This document shows, piece by piece, positions 9,437 through 18,700 of a stretch of 64,000 bases of DNA. Made by a program: the position numbers and the translations under genes. Position 1 is the stretch's first letter, and each line of letters starts with the position of its first letter. Where the stretch lies: contig NZ_CP009516.1 of assembly GCF_000970285.1 (NCBI RefSeq), positions 3,885,036 to 3,949,035 of the forward strand, read 5' to 3'. The stretch comes from Methanosarcina horonobensis HB-1 = JCM 15518 (lineage in GTDB: Archaea > Halobacteriota > Methanosarcinia > Methanosarcinales > Methanosarcinaceae). Under the pieces are notes generated by a model. It ran no database searches. It was given only the letters and a program-made list of their open reading frames with translations, and was not told the origin of the DNA.

Positions 9437-9878
9437 ACCCTGAAGCGTGGGAAAATCTTCCAGTTATTCAAGTATTATTTCCATAATACTCAGGTTCATA
9501 ATTTAATTTGGTGAGCCATAAAGTAGGACCGTAGGAAAGCTTCTGCGTTATGAGCGGGGAGACCATCACAACAACAATCATCCATTATGAGAGTTAACTG
9601 CTTGCTATTATTTCCTCAGAGACATCTGATCTTGATTATTATAAAAAATACTTTTCCAATTAATAATAAATTAAACATATATAAATAAACGCAAAATGAT
9701 TATTCAGCCTTCTACCGTAATACTACCACATATAAGGTCATAAATAATCTAAATTGACTTTTATTTACAACAAGAATTCTCTTCAGTATGAATAAAATAC
9801 TTTCCTATTCTACCCTGAAAACTATTTTCACTTCTTCAAACCCCCCAAAATCCCCTTATACCAAAACCCTTACTTGAA

Positions 9879-9900
9879 TTTGATTTCATATGAAATCAAA
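9879..9900. promoter_or_regulatory. Palindromic operator candidate 1 (distal)
   Basis: Perfect 22-bp palindrome with core TGATTTCATATGAAATCA, about 250 bases before the marR start. It shares the TTTC...GAAA spacing of the two proximal sites but differs in the outer bases. Confidence 0.5.
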
Positions 9901-10016
9901 ATTAACAGAATAAATTAATGTGGAGTAATGATTAACAGGCCTCTAGCATTTGATATGGAACGAATGAATTTCCATAAATTACAATTCCACAAGAAAAATT
10001 GATGATAATCACTCAC

Positions 10017-10042
10017 ATATTAGTTTCATACGAAACTAATAT
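10017..10042. promoter_or_regulatory. Palindromic operator candidate 2
   Basis: Inverted repeat with 11-base arms around TAGTTTCATACGAAACTA. Only the central four bases break the symmetry. A dimeric winged-helix regulator such as the MarR protein encoded at 10152 would bind such a site. Confidence 0.6.
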
Positions 10043-10071
10043 ATACCACATAATACAATTAAGCATCATAT

Positions 10072-10089
10072 TAGTTTCACATGAAACTA
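10072..10089. promoter_or_regulatory. Palindromic operator candidate 3 (proximal)
   Basis: TAGTTTCACATGAAACTA, same arms as candidate 2, centre 51 bases downstream of that one and about 70 bases ahead of the marR start codon. It overlaps the likely promoter, so binding should repress. Confidence 0.6.
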
Positions 10090-10151
10090 TTTATTGAATA
10101 ACCTTTATTTCGAAAAACTTTCCAGTTTCATAAACGACGAAAGGTAAAACT

Positions 10152-10616
10152 ATGCATGACCCAAGAGAAATATTCGGCCCGATTGTCCATATCTACCGGA
10201 GTCACATGGAATATATGACAAAAGAACTCGAAGCTTACGGGATAGGGAGCGGGCAACATGATTTCCTTTTAGTTTTGTACCATAAAGACGGCATCTCTCA
10301 GGAAAACCTTGCAAGAATGTTGAAAGTAAGCAAAGCAACAAGCACAAGGGCAATCCAGAACCTGGAAAAAGAAGGGTATGTGTACAGGCAGAGGGACGAA
10401 AATGACCTTCGGGCTTACAAAGTTTACCTGACTGAAAAAGGGAAGGAAATGAGAGATATAATTTTTGAAAAACTGGTTTCTTTTATTGATATCCTTTTTT
10501 CGGATTTTACACCGGAAGAAAAAGAAATTTTCAGGCTGCTGACCCGTAAAGCTGCATTAAAATTCTTCGAGCCCGGATTCGAACCTCCATCTGAAAAGCT
10601 GAATGACATTCAGTAA
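10152..10616 (+). CDS. MarR-family transcriptional regulator
   Basis: A 154-residue winged-helix repressor. The N-terminal helix (residues 1-35) should form the dimer interface. The DNA-binding region runs through YGIGSGQHDFLLVLYHKDG, SQENLARMLKVSKATSTRA (helix-turn-helix) and a wing around YRQRDENDLRAYKVYLTEKG, whose RxxDxxDxRAxxVxLTxxG-like pattern is the MarR hallmark. The C-terminal helices complete the dimer. The gene is followed at once by a MATE transporter, so it probably controls an efflux operon. Two or three identical palindromes just upstream suggest autorepression relieved by a small ligand, as is usual for MarR proteins; the ligand is unknown. Confidence 0.92.
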   Translation: MHDPREIFGPIVHIYRSHMEYMTKELEAYGIGSGQHDFLLVLYHKDGISQENLARMLKVSKATSTRAIQNLEKEGYVYRQRDENDLRAYKVYLTEKGKEMRDIIFEKLVSFIDILFSDFTPEEKEIFRLLTRKAALKFFEPGFEPPSEKLNDIQ

Positions 10617-10650
10617 AAACAACAACATCTTACGACAGAGAAGAAAAAAC

Positions 10651-12057
10651 ATGGAAGAAAAAAGCGAGTTTTTGGGGAAAGAGAGTACAGGAAAACTCCT
10701 GTTCAAACTTTCAACTCCCGTGATCATCGGAATGCTGGTACAGGCTATCTATAACGTTGTAGACACCTTTTTCGTGGGAATAGCCTACGGAACAGAGAGT
10801 GTTCAGGCTATAGGCGGTCTTTCAATAGCTTTTCCGGTCCAGATGATAATCATGGCTTTTGGGATTGTTCTTGGGACAGGAGGCTCTTCAATAATCTCAC
10901 GTGCCCTTGGAGCGCGGGAGTTTAAAAAAGCTGAAAGAGTTCTTGGGAATGTTTTTTCCCTGAGTCTGATCTTAAGCGTACTCATAGCCATACCCTGCCT
11001 TCTCTATCTTGAACCGATTTTGGAGGTTTTCGGGGCAACCCCGGGAGTCCTGCCATATGCCAGAGATTATCTTAAAATCATAATTTTGGGAGGGATTTTC
11101 TTTGTCTTTGGAGTGGCTGTTCAGAATATTGTCAGGGCTGAAGGAAACTCCCGCCTTGCAATGAATGCTATGCTTATAGGAGGCGGCCTCAATATTTTCC
11201 TTGACCCGGTCTTCATGTTTGGGTTCGGGATGGGGGTTGAGGGTGCTGCAATTGCAACCGTACTGTCCCAGGCCGTAGCTTCAATCTTTCTTCTGCTATA
11301 CTACCTTAAAGGAAAGGGATCTATTCATTTCAAATCAGAAACCTTGAAACCGGACCTGAAAATCATCAAGGAAATCGGAGCTATTGGTACAGGGTCCTTT
11401 GTGATGGAAAGCGCGAGCAGTATCATGATGATTTTCGTATACAATGCGCTTGCAGATTACGGAGGGGATGTTGCAATTGCTGTTTTTGGCATAACAATGA
11501 AAATTAATTCCTTCATCTTCCTGCCTCTCCTGGGTATGGCCTTTGGCCTGCAACCGATTGTCGGGTTTAACTACGGAGCAAAGAAATATGGAAGAATAGT
11601 CGAAGCTGTAAAATTATCTTTAGTAGCGGCAACGACCTTTGGGCTTCTTGGCTTGCTTATCGTTTACCTCTTCGCAGAAAAACTTCTCGTTATTTTCAGT
11701 GCAGATCCGGAATATCTGGAGCTTGGAAAAATTGCTGCAAGGATTATGTTCCTGGGAACACCTTTGATAGGTTTGAATGTAGTTACAACCATCCTGTTCC
11801 AGGCACTCGGGAAAGCCAGACCGGCATTCATTCTTTCTGTTAGTCGACAGCTTCTCTTCCTGATTCCTGCCGTTGTCCTTCTTCCCCGTTTCTATGCTCT
11901 AAACGGAGTCTGGGCAGCCTTTCCGGTTTCAGACCTGCTTGCATTCCTGCTTTCCGGATTTATGCTTTTCAAGATATACAGGATTTTCAAAGAAAGAAAA
12001 ACTTCTTCAAAAGTCACTCCAGAGTTAGAAGTGACAGATAAAATATTACACGTCTAA
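10651..12057 (+). CDS. MATE-family multidrug/cation antiporter
   Basis: Twelve-helix membrane antiporter of the MATE (DinF/NorM-like) family, 468 residues from the ATG at 10651. An earlier in-frame ATG at 10603 overlaps the marR stop and would add only a hydrophilic tail. The opening GKLLFKLSTPVIIGMLVQA is the family's typical first helix, with NVVDTFFVG shortly after, and the pattern repeats in the second half (GAIGTGSFVMESASSI; GLQPIVGFNYGAK). It exports cationic drugs or metabolites using a sodium or proton gradient. It sits 34 bases behind marR and should be co-transcribed with it and regulated through the upstream palindromes. Confidence 0.92.
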   Translation: MEEKSEFLGKESTGKLLFKLSTPVIIGMLVQAIYNVVDTFFVGIAYGTESVQAIGGLSIAFPVQMIIMAFGIVLGTGGSSIISRALGAREFKKAERVLGNVFSLSLILSVLIAIPCLLYLEPILEVFGATPGVLPYARDYLKIIILGGIFFVFGVAVQNIVRAEGNSRLAMNAMLIGGGLNIFLDPVFMFGFGMGVEGAAIATVLSQAVASIFLLLYYLKGKGSIHFKSETLKPDLKIIKEIGAIGTGSFVMESASSIMMIFVYNALADYGGDVAIAVFGITMKINSFIFLPLLGMAFGLQPIVGFNYGAKKYGRIVEAVKLSLVAATTFGLLGLLIVYLFAEKLLVIFSADPEYLELGKIAARIMFLGTPLIGLNVVTTILFQALGKARPAFILSVSRQLLFLIPAVVLLPRFYALNGVWAAFPVSDLLAFLLSGFMLFKIYRIFKERKTSSKVTPELEVTDKILHV

Positions 12058-12078
12058 AAGCTCATAAAAATAAGGATC

Positions 12079-12431
12079 ATGAAAACCATTGGAGCTAAAA
12101 ACAGGGATAACTCCATGGTTTCCCTTTTTAACTCCGGAAGGCGGGTCTTGTCGGAGGCATCCTTGGAGTTATGCTGGGACGGGTCGTTTCAGCTGGCCTC
12201 CAGGCAATGATGGGAAGCGAGATGACCGGAGGAGGGGGGAGTATAAGCCCTCACCTGATGATTGAAGGACCCCTCCGGGCAATTCTTATAGGTGTGATTT
12301 TAGGAGTAGTACCTGCGTACAGGGTCTCGAAGTTAAAGCTAGTAAATGCATTGAGATACGAAGAAACAGATAAATGGAAAAAAGAAAGGGAGCCACCCCT
12401 TTCTAAAAGCCTGATGAGTTTCAGAATTTGA
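12079..12431 (+). pseudogene. Remnant of a MacB/FtsX-type ABC permease
   Basis: Only the last part of a MacB/LolC-like permease survives. The first piece reads KTIGAKNRD, the conserved segment before the third helix. A frame change near 12135-12145 leads to GLVGGILGVMLGRVVSAGL, and the end reads LIGVILGVVPAYRVSKLK followed by LVNALRYE, the signature C-terminus of these permeases. The N-terminal helix and the extracytoplasmic domain are absent, and no ATPase partner is present. Confidence 0.8.
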
Positions 12432-12900
12432 AATAAAAACTAAGTCTCGAAAGTTGAGTTTCCAAAAGCTGAACTCTCAAAGATAGAACTACCGGAAAGG
12501 AAGACAAAGGCCCTCAAGCTGGTTCAAAGTATGGCACAGGGCTATTTAGGAGAGCGAAGGAGAATCCCCGTCAATTTATTGATGGAATGAATCCGTCAAC
12601 TCTCCCATAATATGCTACTAATTACATTTTTGTACTTTCCAATCTATACTCTGTTGTCGAGCTCTGCTTTGGAAGCTGCAAATGCTACAAAGGTCACTTG
12701 ACTTTGCTCTGAAACTCAAGTATGAGGTTTTTTGAAGTAGTTTCAAAGGTAAAACTTGAAACGATGGAAGCGAGACACGAATAAATAGTTGCTCCAGGGC
12801 AGTATAGCATTGGTTGAAATACCATAGATGCCAGCGAATTTATTCGTGGGAGCTAGCACTTTCAGAAAATGAAGATTTGCCTCTATCGCCTTTCTTTACA
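12432..12900. other. Intergenic region with a possible insertion-sequence end
   Basis: No gene is supported. Around 12555-12600 the sequence ggagaatccccgtcaattta followed by ttgatgg and gaatccgtc resembles the guide-RNA tail found at the right end of TnpB-type elements. If real, it is an isolated scar. Confidence 0.3.
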
Positions 12901-13776
12901 TTATCTTTTCAATTCAAAAATACATTCCGTTCCGGAACAAAATCCTTCACTTTCCAGTTCAAGCGTTGAATGTTCTATATGATGTTCCTCTAATTTGCTT
13001 TTGATGGATTGCCTCATTTTATCCGGTCTTTCCAGGTATTTGTCTTCCACAATAACATGAGCTGTTAAAATATCCGTTTCTCCTTCCAGAGACCATATAT
13101 GGATATCGTGAACCGCTTTCACTCCTTCGACTGATAAGATAGATTCCTTAACCTTATCAATGTCAATATACGTCGGGACACCTTCCAGAAGAAGGTTGAA
13201 TGTCTCTTTTGCGTTTTTAGAAACTCCCCATAATACAAAAATCGTGAATCCTATTGTCATTATAGGATCAATAACAGGTTCGTTCCAGAAACTTATGATT
13301 ATTGCCCCGATTAGCAGAACCACCCACCCCAGAATGTCTTCCAGAAGATGCCAGGATAATATTTTTTCATTCTGGCTCATCCCTTTCTTCAATCTAAAAT
13401 ATCCCAGTCCATTTATGGTTACTCCGACGATTGCAATCAAAAACATTCCTTCGGCATTTACGGGTTCCGGATTGATCAGACGCGGGATGGCCTGTGACAA
13501 TATAAACAACGACCCGGCTATAAGCACAATAATAGCAAATACTGCAGATAAAAGAGATAACCTTCGATATCCGAAAGTCATTTTACTCGTTGCAGGTTTT
13601 TTTGCTTGCTTTTCTGCATACCAGGCTACGATTAATGCAAAACTGTCAGCGAAATCATGCAACGCGTCAGCCATCAGTGCCAGGCTGTTTGTTAAGATTC
13701 CTCCGATCAATTCTATGATTGTGAAGAGTATGTTTAAAGAAGCAGCAAACCCCACATTTTTTTCTCTATCACCCAT
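12901..13776 (-). CDS. Cation diffusion facilitator (CzcD/ZitB-like metal exporter)
   Basis: A 291-residue CDF transporter that exports Zn(II) or similar divalent metals in exchange for protons. Six membrane helices span residues about 8-200. The metal-site pattern is clear: ALMADALHDFADSFAL in helix 2 (HDxxD) and WHLLEDILGW in helix 5 (HxxxD). The cytoplasmic C-terminal domain follows with VEGVKAVHDIHIWSLEGE and TAHVIVEDK, the typical metal-sensing dimerisation fold. A CSGTECIF pair of cysteines lies at the very end. A short fragment of a second copy lies upstream (13914-14099). Confidence 0.93.
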   Translation of the reverse strand: MGDREKNVGFAASLNILFTIIELIGGILTNSLALMADALHDFADSFALIVAWYAEKQAKKPATSKMTFGYRRLSLLSAVFAIIVLIAGSLFILSQAIPRLINPEPVNAEGMFLIAIVGVTINGLGYFRLKKGMSQNEKILSWHLLEDILGWVVLLIGAIIISFWNEPVIDPIMTIGFTIFVLWGVSKNAKETFNLLLEGVPTYIDIDKVKESILSVEGVKAVHDIHIWSLEGETDILTAHVIVEDKYLERPDKMRQSIKSKLEEHHIEHSTLELESEGFCSGTECIFELKR

Positions 13777-13913
13777 AAACAGTTCTTTATTTTATGTTGC
13801 TGTTAAATCTTGTGTTCGCATGGAACCTGGAACTCAAACATCCATTTCTCTGCGGTTGTTCCTGAATACCTTAAAACGTTTATAAAGGAAATAATGGAAA
13901 CTGAAGACAGATA

Positions 13914-14099
13914 TTAAGATATTGTTATACGGGAAGTATCTTCAAAAGATATACATTTAGTGATATGCCAGACCATACTGAAAAAAATTTGCAGGAACAG
14001 AGTTGCAGAGTAAAAGGAGAAAGTGAATCCTATTGTCCTTATAGGATCAATAACTAACATAAGAAGAACCTCGGAGTGCTGTATCACCGTATCCCCCAA
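13914..14099 (-). pseudogene. Fragment of a second CDF transporter gene
   Basis: Sixty-one codons whose middle reads VIDPIRTIGFTFSFY, matching VIDPIMTIGFTIFVL in the intact CDF protein; about thirty bases (14023-14053) are almost identical to 13242-13272. The rest shows only faint or no similarity. It is probably the scar of a duplicated and decayed copy. Confidence 0.5.
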
Positions 14100-14286
14100 A
14101 GCACGGTATTGAAAGTTTCAAGCCTGTTGTTGTGCTTTGTTATATTTTTTCTGTTGATTTTTTATTATTTTCAATGCCATTAAAATTTTCAATACAATAT
14201 AATTATTTAGTTATATTAAAGTTTAAAATAAAAAACAATTTTTCGGATCAATTATGATATATACATTGATGCTATCTTAGATATAC

Positions 14287-14368
14287 AGATTAAGGGTAAT
14301 AGGGTTTCCTCTTAATCTATGGGTTGGATCGCAGGTAGGGTTTGAGAATAGGGACTCAAAACCCTACC
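14287..14368. terminator. Two consecutive strong hairpins
   Basis: The first pairs agattaag at 14287 with cttaatct ending at 14318. The second pairs GGTAGGGTTTGAG (14334-14346) with CTCAAAACCCTACC (14355-14368) with one bulged base. They stand between the CDF fragment and the toxin-cassette debris. They could be a bidirectional terminator, a small RNA or a mobile-element end. Confidence 0.4.
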
Positions 14369-14394
14369 ATCTACATCTAAGCTAATTTTCGGAA

Positions 14395-14642
14395 TCACAA
14401 CTCTTTTTCTTCAGGTTCAGACTCAGACTTTCCTTCAAATTCTTCATTAGATTCTCTACTGTAAAAATCTTTTACATTATCTTTAATCCCGTGAGGTAAC
14501 CTGTCAACTGCTCTTTTGCTTTCATTTTAGCATTTGCTTAAAAATTAGATCTGCTGTTTGAAGAGAATCATCAATTCCATTCACAGTTTTTCCGGCATAA
14601 ATCGTGTCGCCCACTTTTTTCACTGCACCATTGTCTTATTCA
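14395..14642 (-). pseudogene. Debris of an Rhs-associated C-terminal cassette
   Basis: Two open pieces in different frames. The upstream one reads VKKVGDTIYAGKTVNGIDDS and ends a few codons later; its alternation of valine, glycine and lysine resembles the linker after the Rhs core in the intact toxin (AGKAVDNVGDTLKV). The downstream one reads AVDRLPHGIKDNVKDFYSR and ends in an acidic tail. Neither has a start. They are best read as remains of a displaced toxin tip. Confidence 0.4.
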
Positions 14643-14658
14643 CCTGTTTGATGCTTAT

Positions 14659-14859
14659 TTATGTTTCTTCTACTTTTTCGATTTCATCCGGCAAAAGCAC
14701 TAGCTGTTTAGAGTAATTATCTTTATCCACAAATTCAACTTCATAGGTTTCATCTGGCTTACGAAATGCAACGACTATGGAACCTATATCTCCTTTTTTA
14801 ATACATTCTTCAGGAATGTCCTTCTTTACTCTTACAACATCCTGTTCTGAAAACTTCAT
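14659..14859 (-). CDS. DUF4926-like small protein, probable orphan immunity protein
   Basis: Sixty-six residues from the ATG at 14859, which has GGGAGTG upstream; the frame is open further upstream without a ribosome site. The protein opens with MKFSEQDVVRVKKDIPEE, continues CIKKGDIGSIVVAF and TYEVEFVDKD and ends in a LLPDEIEKV segment: a small beta-barrel with the layout of DUF4926 proteins, which often accompany toxin loci. It follows an orphan Rhs core tip (14926-15222) on the same strand, the position of an immunity gene in a displaced cassette. The family assignment rests on recall of the motif layout. Confidence 0.65.
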   Translation of the reverse strand: MKFSEQDVVRVKKDIPEECIKKGDIGSIVVAFRKPDETYEVEFVDKDNYSKQLVLLPDEIEKVEET

Positions 14860-14925
14860 GTTAACCACTCCCTTTGCCATCAAAGTTGTTAATCTTGAAC
14901 TATCAGGTTCCACTTATATAGGAGT

Positions 14926-15222
14926 ATTGTGTCGGGCTGGACAAAAAACTGTACTCAGGTGAATAATACCTCGCACCATAGTACATCAGCCCTGTATCGG
15001 CATCGTTTTCCTGCCCTGTAAACCCGTACTTCTCCAGGTCTCCTGACCTCACCTGACCGTATGGGAAGTAATCGGTGCGTTCGACTTCAATCCCATTCTC
15101 GTCTGTCATCAGAGAAGTACTGCCGAGATGGTCGGAGAGATACCACTCCATGCCTTCGAATGTTTGTTTGGCTACGCGTTCATCGTCGCGGAAGAAATAG
15201 CTGGTGGATGTGCCGCTGTCGA
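14926..15222 (-). pseudogene. Orphan Rhs core tip (displaced toxin-cassette end)
   Basis: An isolated copy of the last Rhs core segment: SYFFRDDERVAKQTFEGMEW, YLSDHLGSTSLMTDENG, ERTDYFPYGQVRSG, YGFTGQENDADTGLMYYGA and RYYSPEYS. It matches 16500-16790 of the intact toxin gene closely, including 49 identical bases (15042-15090 against 16611-16659). A single-base loss after PEYS shifts the frame; read in the other frame it continues FVQPDTIL before similarity stops. It starts right after a stop codon, so it lacks a promoter and the rest of the core. Confidence 0.88.
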
Positions 15223-15277
15223 TCTAATTACTTTACAAAATGAATAATAAGGTAGAAAATCAAAAATGAAAAAAGAG

Positions 15278-15784
15278 TTAAACATCCAGTAATTCTGGAT
15301 GTTTTTCAAGTGCTTTTGTTACTTCGTAAGCTATCGAACCATAACTACCAATTGCATATATCCCTACAATTGATGGCTCATGATTTAATTTTTCACCCAT
15401 TGAGTTGAGGAAGCAAGGTTTTACCTTAAGATCCTTGAAACCATAGTTAAGTTTTTTTTCCTCACTTGTTAACTCCATATTTCCTAGTGTATAGAAATAG
15501 CCCATCGTCCAACCTCTCAAATTTACGATTTGTGGTGGAATCAAAAGGTCATTTGGACTTAAATAGTCAGGCATTTCTAATCTTGTCGAACTGTTTTTAT
15601 ATATTAGTATCACTAATGCATCAACAGGAAATCCTTGAAACTCATCATTGACCTCGATTACTTTCCCATAAAAATAAACGGATTCTTTGGGCTGAATTAC
15701 GAAAATATCTCCTACTTTTGGTTTTTTCCTAGATCTTTTTATGAGAAGAAGTTCATCAGTCATTTGTTTTTTGTTATTAGCCAT
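15278..15784 (-). CDS. Imm26-like immunity protein paired with the Rhs toxin tip
   Basis: A 168-residue soluble protein that starts six bases after the toxin stop codon, so it is translationally coupled to it. After a basic N-terminus, KPKVGDIFVIQPKESVYFYG and KVIEVNDEFQG give the opening of the Imm26 immunity fold; LVILIYKNSS and a late GSYGSIAYEVTKALEKHPE segment complete it. Immunity proteins encoded directly behind an Rhs C-terminal nuclease neutralise that nuclease in the producing cell. The position supports the role strongly, and the Imm26 assignment rests on motif recall. The orphan Rhs tip follows about 55 bases downstream. Confidence 0.75.
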   Translation of the reverse strand: MANNKKQMTDELLLIKRSRKKPKVGDIFVIQPKESVYFYGKVIEVNDEFQGFPVDALVILIYKNSSTRLEMPDYLSPNDLLIPPQIVNLRGWTMGYFYTLGNMELTSEEKKLNYGFKDLKVKPCFLNSMGEKLNHEPSIVGIYAIGSYGSIAYEVTKALEKHPELLDV

Positions 15785-15790
15785 TACCCA

Positions 15791-18700
15791 TCATCTCTTA
15801 TAGCCATTGCCTTTTAACCAATTTTGCCCCCATTCTACTGCTTTATCATAAAAGTCTCTATTAGGGCTGATGCTATTAATTTTGTTTTCAAACGAGGGAT
15901 TACTCACTATTTCAGCTTGCTCAATAGCTCTTGATTGTTTTCTTGTTAACGGTTCTCCTCTGTTTAAAACGTACAATACGTCAAATCTATCTCCATGCTG
16001 ATAAATTCTCTTTGTCGGATTATTTGTAATTCCAACATAGACATTTTCACCGTCTCGGACACCATAATACACATAGGTGTTTGCTTCTCCTACCATTAAA
16101 GACTCTGGAACATTATCAGAAACTTTTAGTGTATCTCCAACATTATCCACCGCTTTTCCGGCATCTGCAACAGTATCTACAACTTCGACACTTTTCTCGA
16201 TGGCCTTTGTTGTATCAACAGCATTATCAATCCCATTAGTAGCTTTGATTGCTTTTACCCCAAGCCCGCCACCGGTTGCAATAGGTACAACAGCACATAC
16301 TCCATCTGCACCAAGTGCTCCCCAGGCCCACAGGTCGGATGGATCCTGCCTGATATCATTCAAATCCATCAAAATAAATGCGACATCAAGAGCACTTTCA
16401 ACATAATGCCCGCTCGGATCACTATACTTCACAGGATTATTCAGAGCATAAGAGTACCTGTTCAATACCTGCGGATTATACGGATCAGGAAGCATCGTAT
16501 CAGGCTGAACAAAAATACTGTACTCAGGCGAATAATATCTTGCGCCGTAGTACATCAACCCTGTATCGGCATCATTTTCCTGACCTGTGAAACCGTATTT
16601 CTCAAGACCGCCTGACCTCACCTGACCGTATGGGAAGTAATCGGTGCGTTCGACTTCAACACCATTTTCGTCAATCATCAGAGAAGTGCTGCCGAGGTGG
16701 TCGGAAAGGTACCACTCCATGCCTTCGGATGTTTTCTTAGCTATGCGCTCGTCATTAAGGAAGAAGTAGCTGATGACAGTGCCATTTTCAATTTCGTAGA
16801 ACTTGTTTACATAATAAGTGAATTCGCCAGTTGAGTTCTGTTTTTTGATTCTCTGGCCATTTGCATCGTACCAGTACTTTTCCACAAGGGAATTGTTAGC
16901 CGAGTAACGGACTTCACTCAACTGGTTTGCATCGTTGTAGACGTAGATGAAATCCTCATCGTCGATCAGGTTTCCGTTTGCATCATAGTCCAGGTCGTTT
17001 GTATCATAACCCAGGCTGCCTACACTATAAGTAACAGGAGCATGGAAAGGTGTCAGAGAATATTCATAAAGTGCAGTTTCTTCAATAAAGGGAACGGGGC
17101 CATATGTAGCATCGTTAATCTCGATACGGCCATACTGGTCGTAGGTGAAGTCTATCAGGTAGTTCAAGTTCACCCTACTACCTGAGTACATCTCGGCACT
17201 GACAAGCCTGTCAAGATCGTCGTATCCGTAGGTTTTTACGGAATTCTGGGCATTGTCCACAATCTGCAGGACATTGCCGACGTTGTCGAAATCGTAATTG
17301 AGGTCCTGGAGGCCTGCGGAATAGATCCTGTCCAGCAGCAGTTTTTGACTGTCGTAGGTATAGGTCGTGACCACGCCGTTGGAATATTCCTTTCTTGTGA
17401 TCTGGTTCCTTGCGTTGTAGTCAAGGTTGTCGATCACGCCCTCAACGCTTTCAAGAAGGGTCTGGTTGTTGTATCTCAGGTTGACACTTGCGGCATTTGG
17501 ATAAGTGATCCTTATGACCCTGTCCATACTGTCATACTTGTAGGATGTGGTATAACGTGTGCCGTCAATAGTTACAGCTTCATCCTTGACTCTGTAGCGC
17601 AGGTCGTAGTTATAATCTGACGAAACATTTCCTTTTTTCACCTTTGAGAGCGTACCATTAAACTTAAGGTCATATGTGAAACTGACATCCTCATCGTTAG
17701 GGTAATATATTGAAGTAACCCTGCCCAGGTCATCATAACTGAGAATTGTTGAAACTCCCCGAGCATCGGTCTGGTTGACCAGGTTGCCGTTAAGGTCATA
17801 CTCATAGGTCCAGCTTCCCATGTCAGGGTCATTCATTGCCACTTTCCGGCCAAGGGAATCGTAGGTGAAATAAACGCTGGGTGGCATCTGAGGGTCGTTA
17901 CAGCCCGGCGAAATCTCTATGAGGCTATTAAGAGCATCGTAACCATAAGATGTAACGTAGGTTTCATTCCCGTTGAACTCATAGACCCTGACAACATTTC
18001 CGAAAACATCACTTGTTAGTGTTTTATTAACCCCGTTCTGATTGGTAATCGTAGTGTTGTCAAGTTTGTAATGATATCTCAGAGTAGTGCCGTCAGTATT
18101 GGTGATGACCGTTGGCCGTCCGGTTGCATCGTATTCATAGGTTACGGATAAGCCGGATTGGTCAGAGTAATGCGGGACTTCAGCGCTTTCCACAAGGCCC
18201 AGTTCGTTATATGCAGTATTCTGGATAATCCAGCCGTCTTCTCCTTCGTACTTTTTCTGGATCAGTTGACCGAAGCCGTCGTATGAATCGGTGGAATCGA
18301 ACGTGGAATAAGAATAAGACGTGTTTGTTGATCCTTCATCATACCCGGTTTCCGTATCTCCAACTACATATGTAGGTTCGAATGATGCGAACTTACGGAC
18401 ATATATGTGTGAAAATCTAATGTCATTGCCATTATCCCATGTACCTATATATATAGAACCGGAAAGATTGTTTGCATAAGTACCAGAAAGATTGAGTTTG
18501 TCACTAGATAGCTTCTGTAAGTTATTCGATGAAGAAAATGAAAATCTATCCCACACACCAGTAGACCATGATGGTCGGGCTTGTGCAATTGGAATAAAAC
18601 TAGCTGACGACGAAGCATACGTTATTGAAGTGCCCGTCCATCCAGTGCCGTCTGGATATGATTCTATACGGTATGAGAAACGTGCCAACTGATTATTTGG

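Larger units (their letters stand above)
9437..10151. other. Long AT-rich intergenic region with regulatory palindromes
   Basis: No supported gene. The first part (about 9515-9560) has a GC-rich patch ending in gagcggggag that resembles the tail of a TnpB-type insertion sequence, but this is weak. The second half is the control region of the marR-MATE genes, with three palindromes listed separately. Confidence 0.4.
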
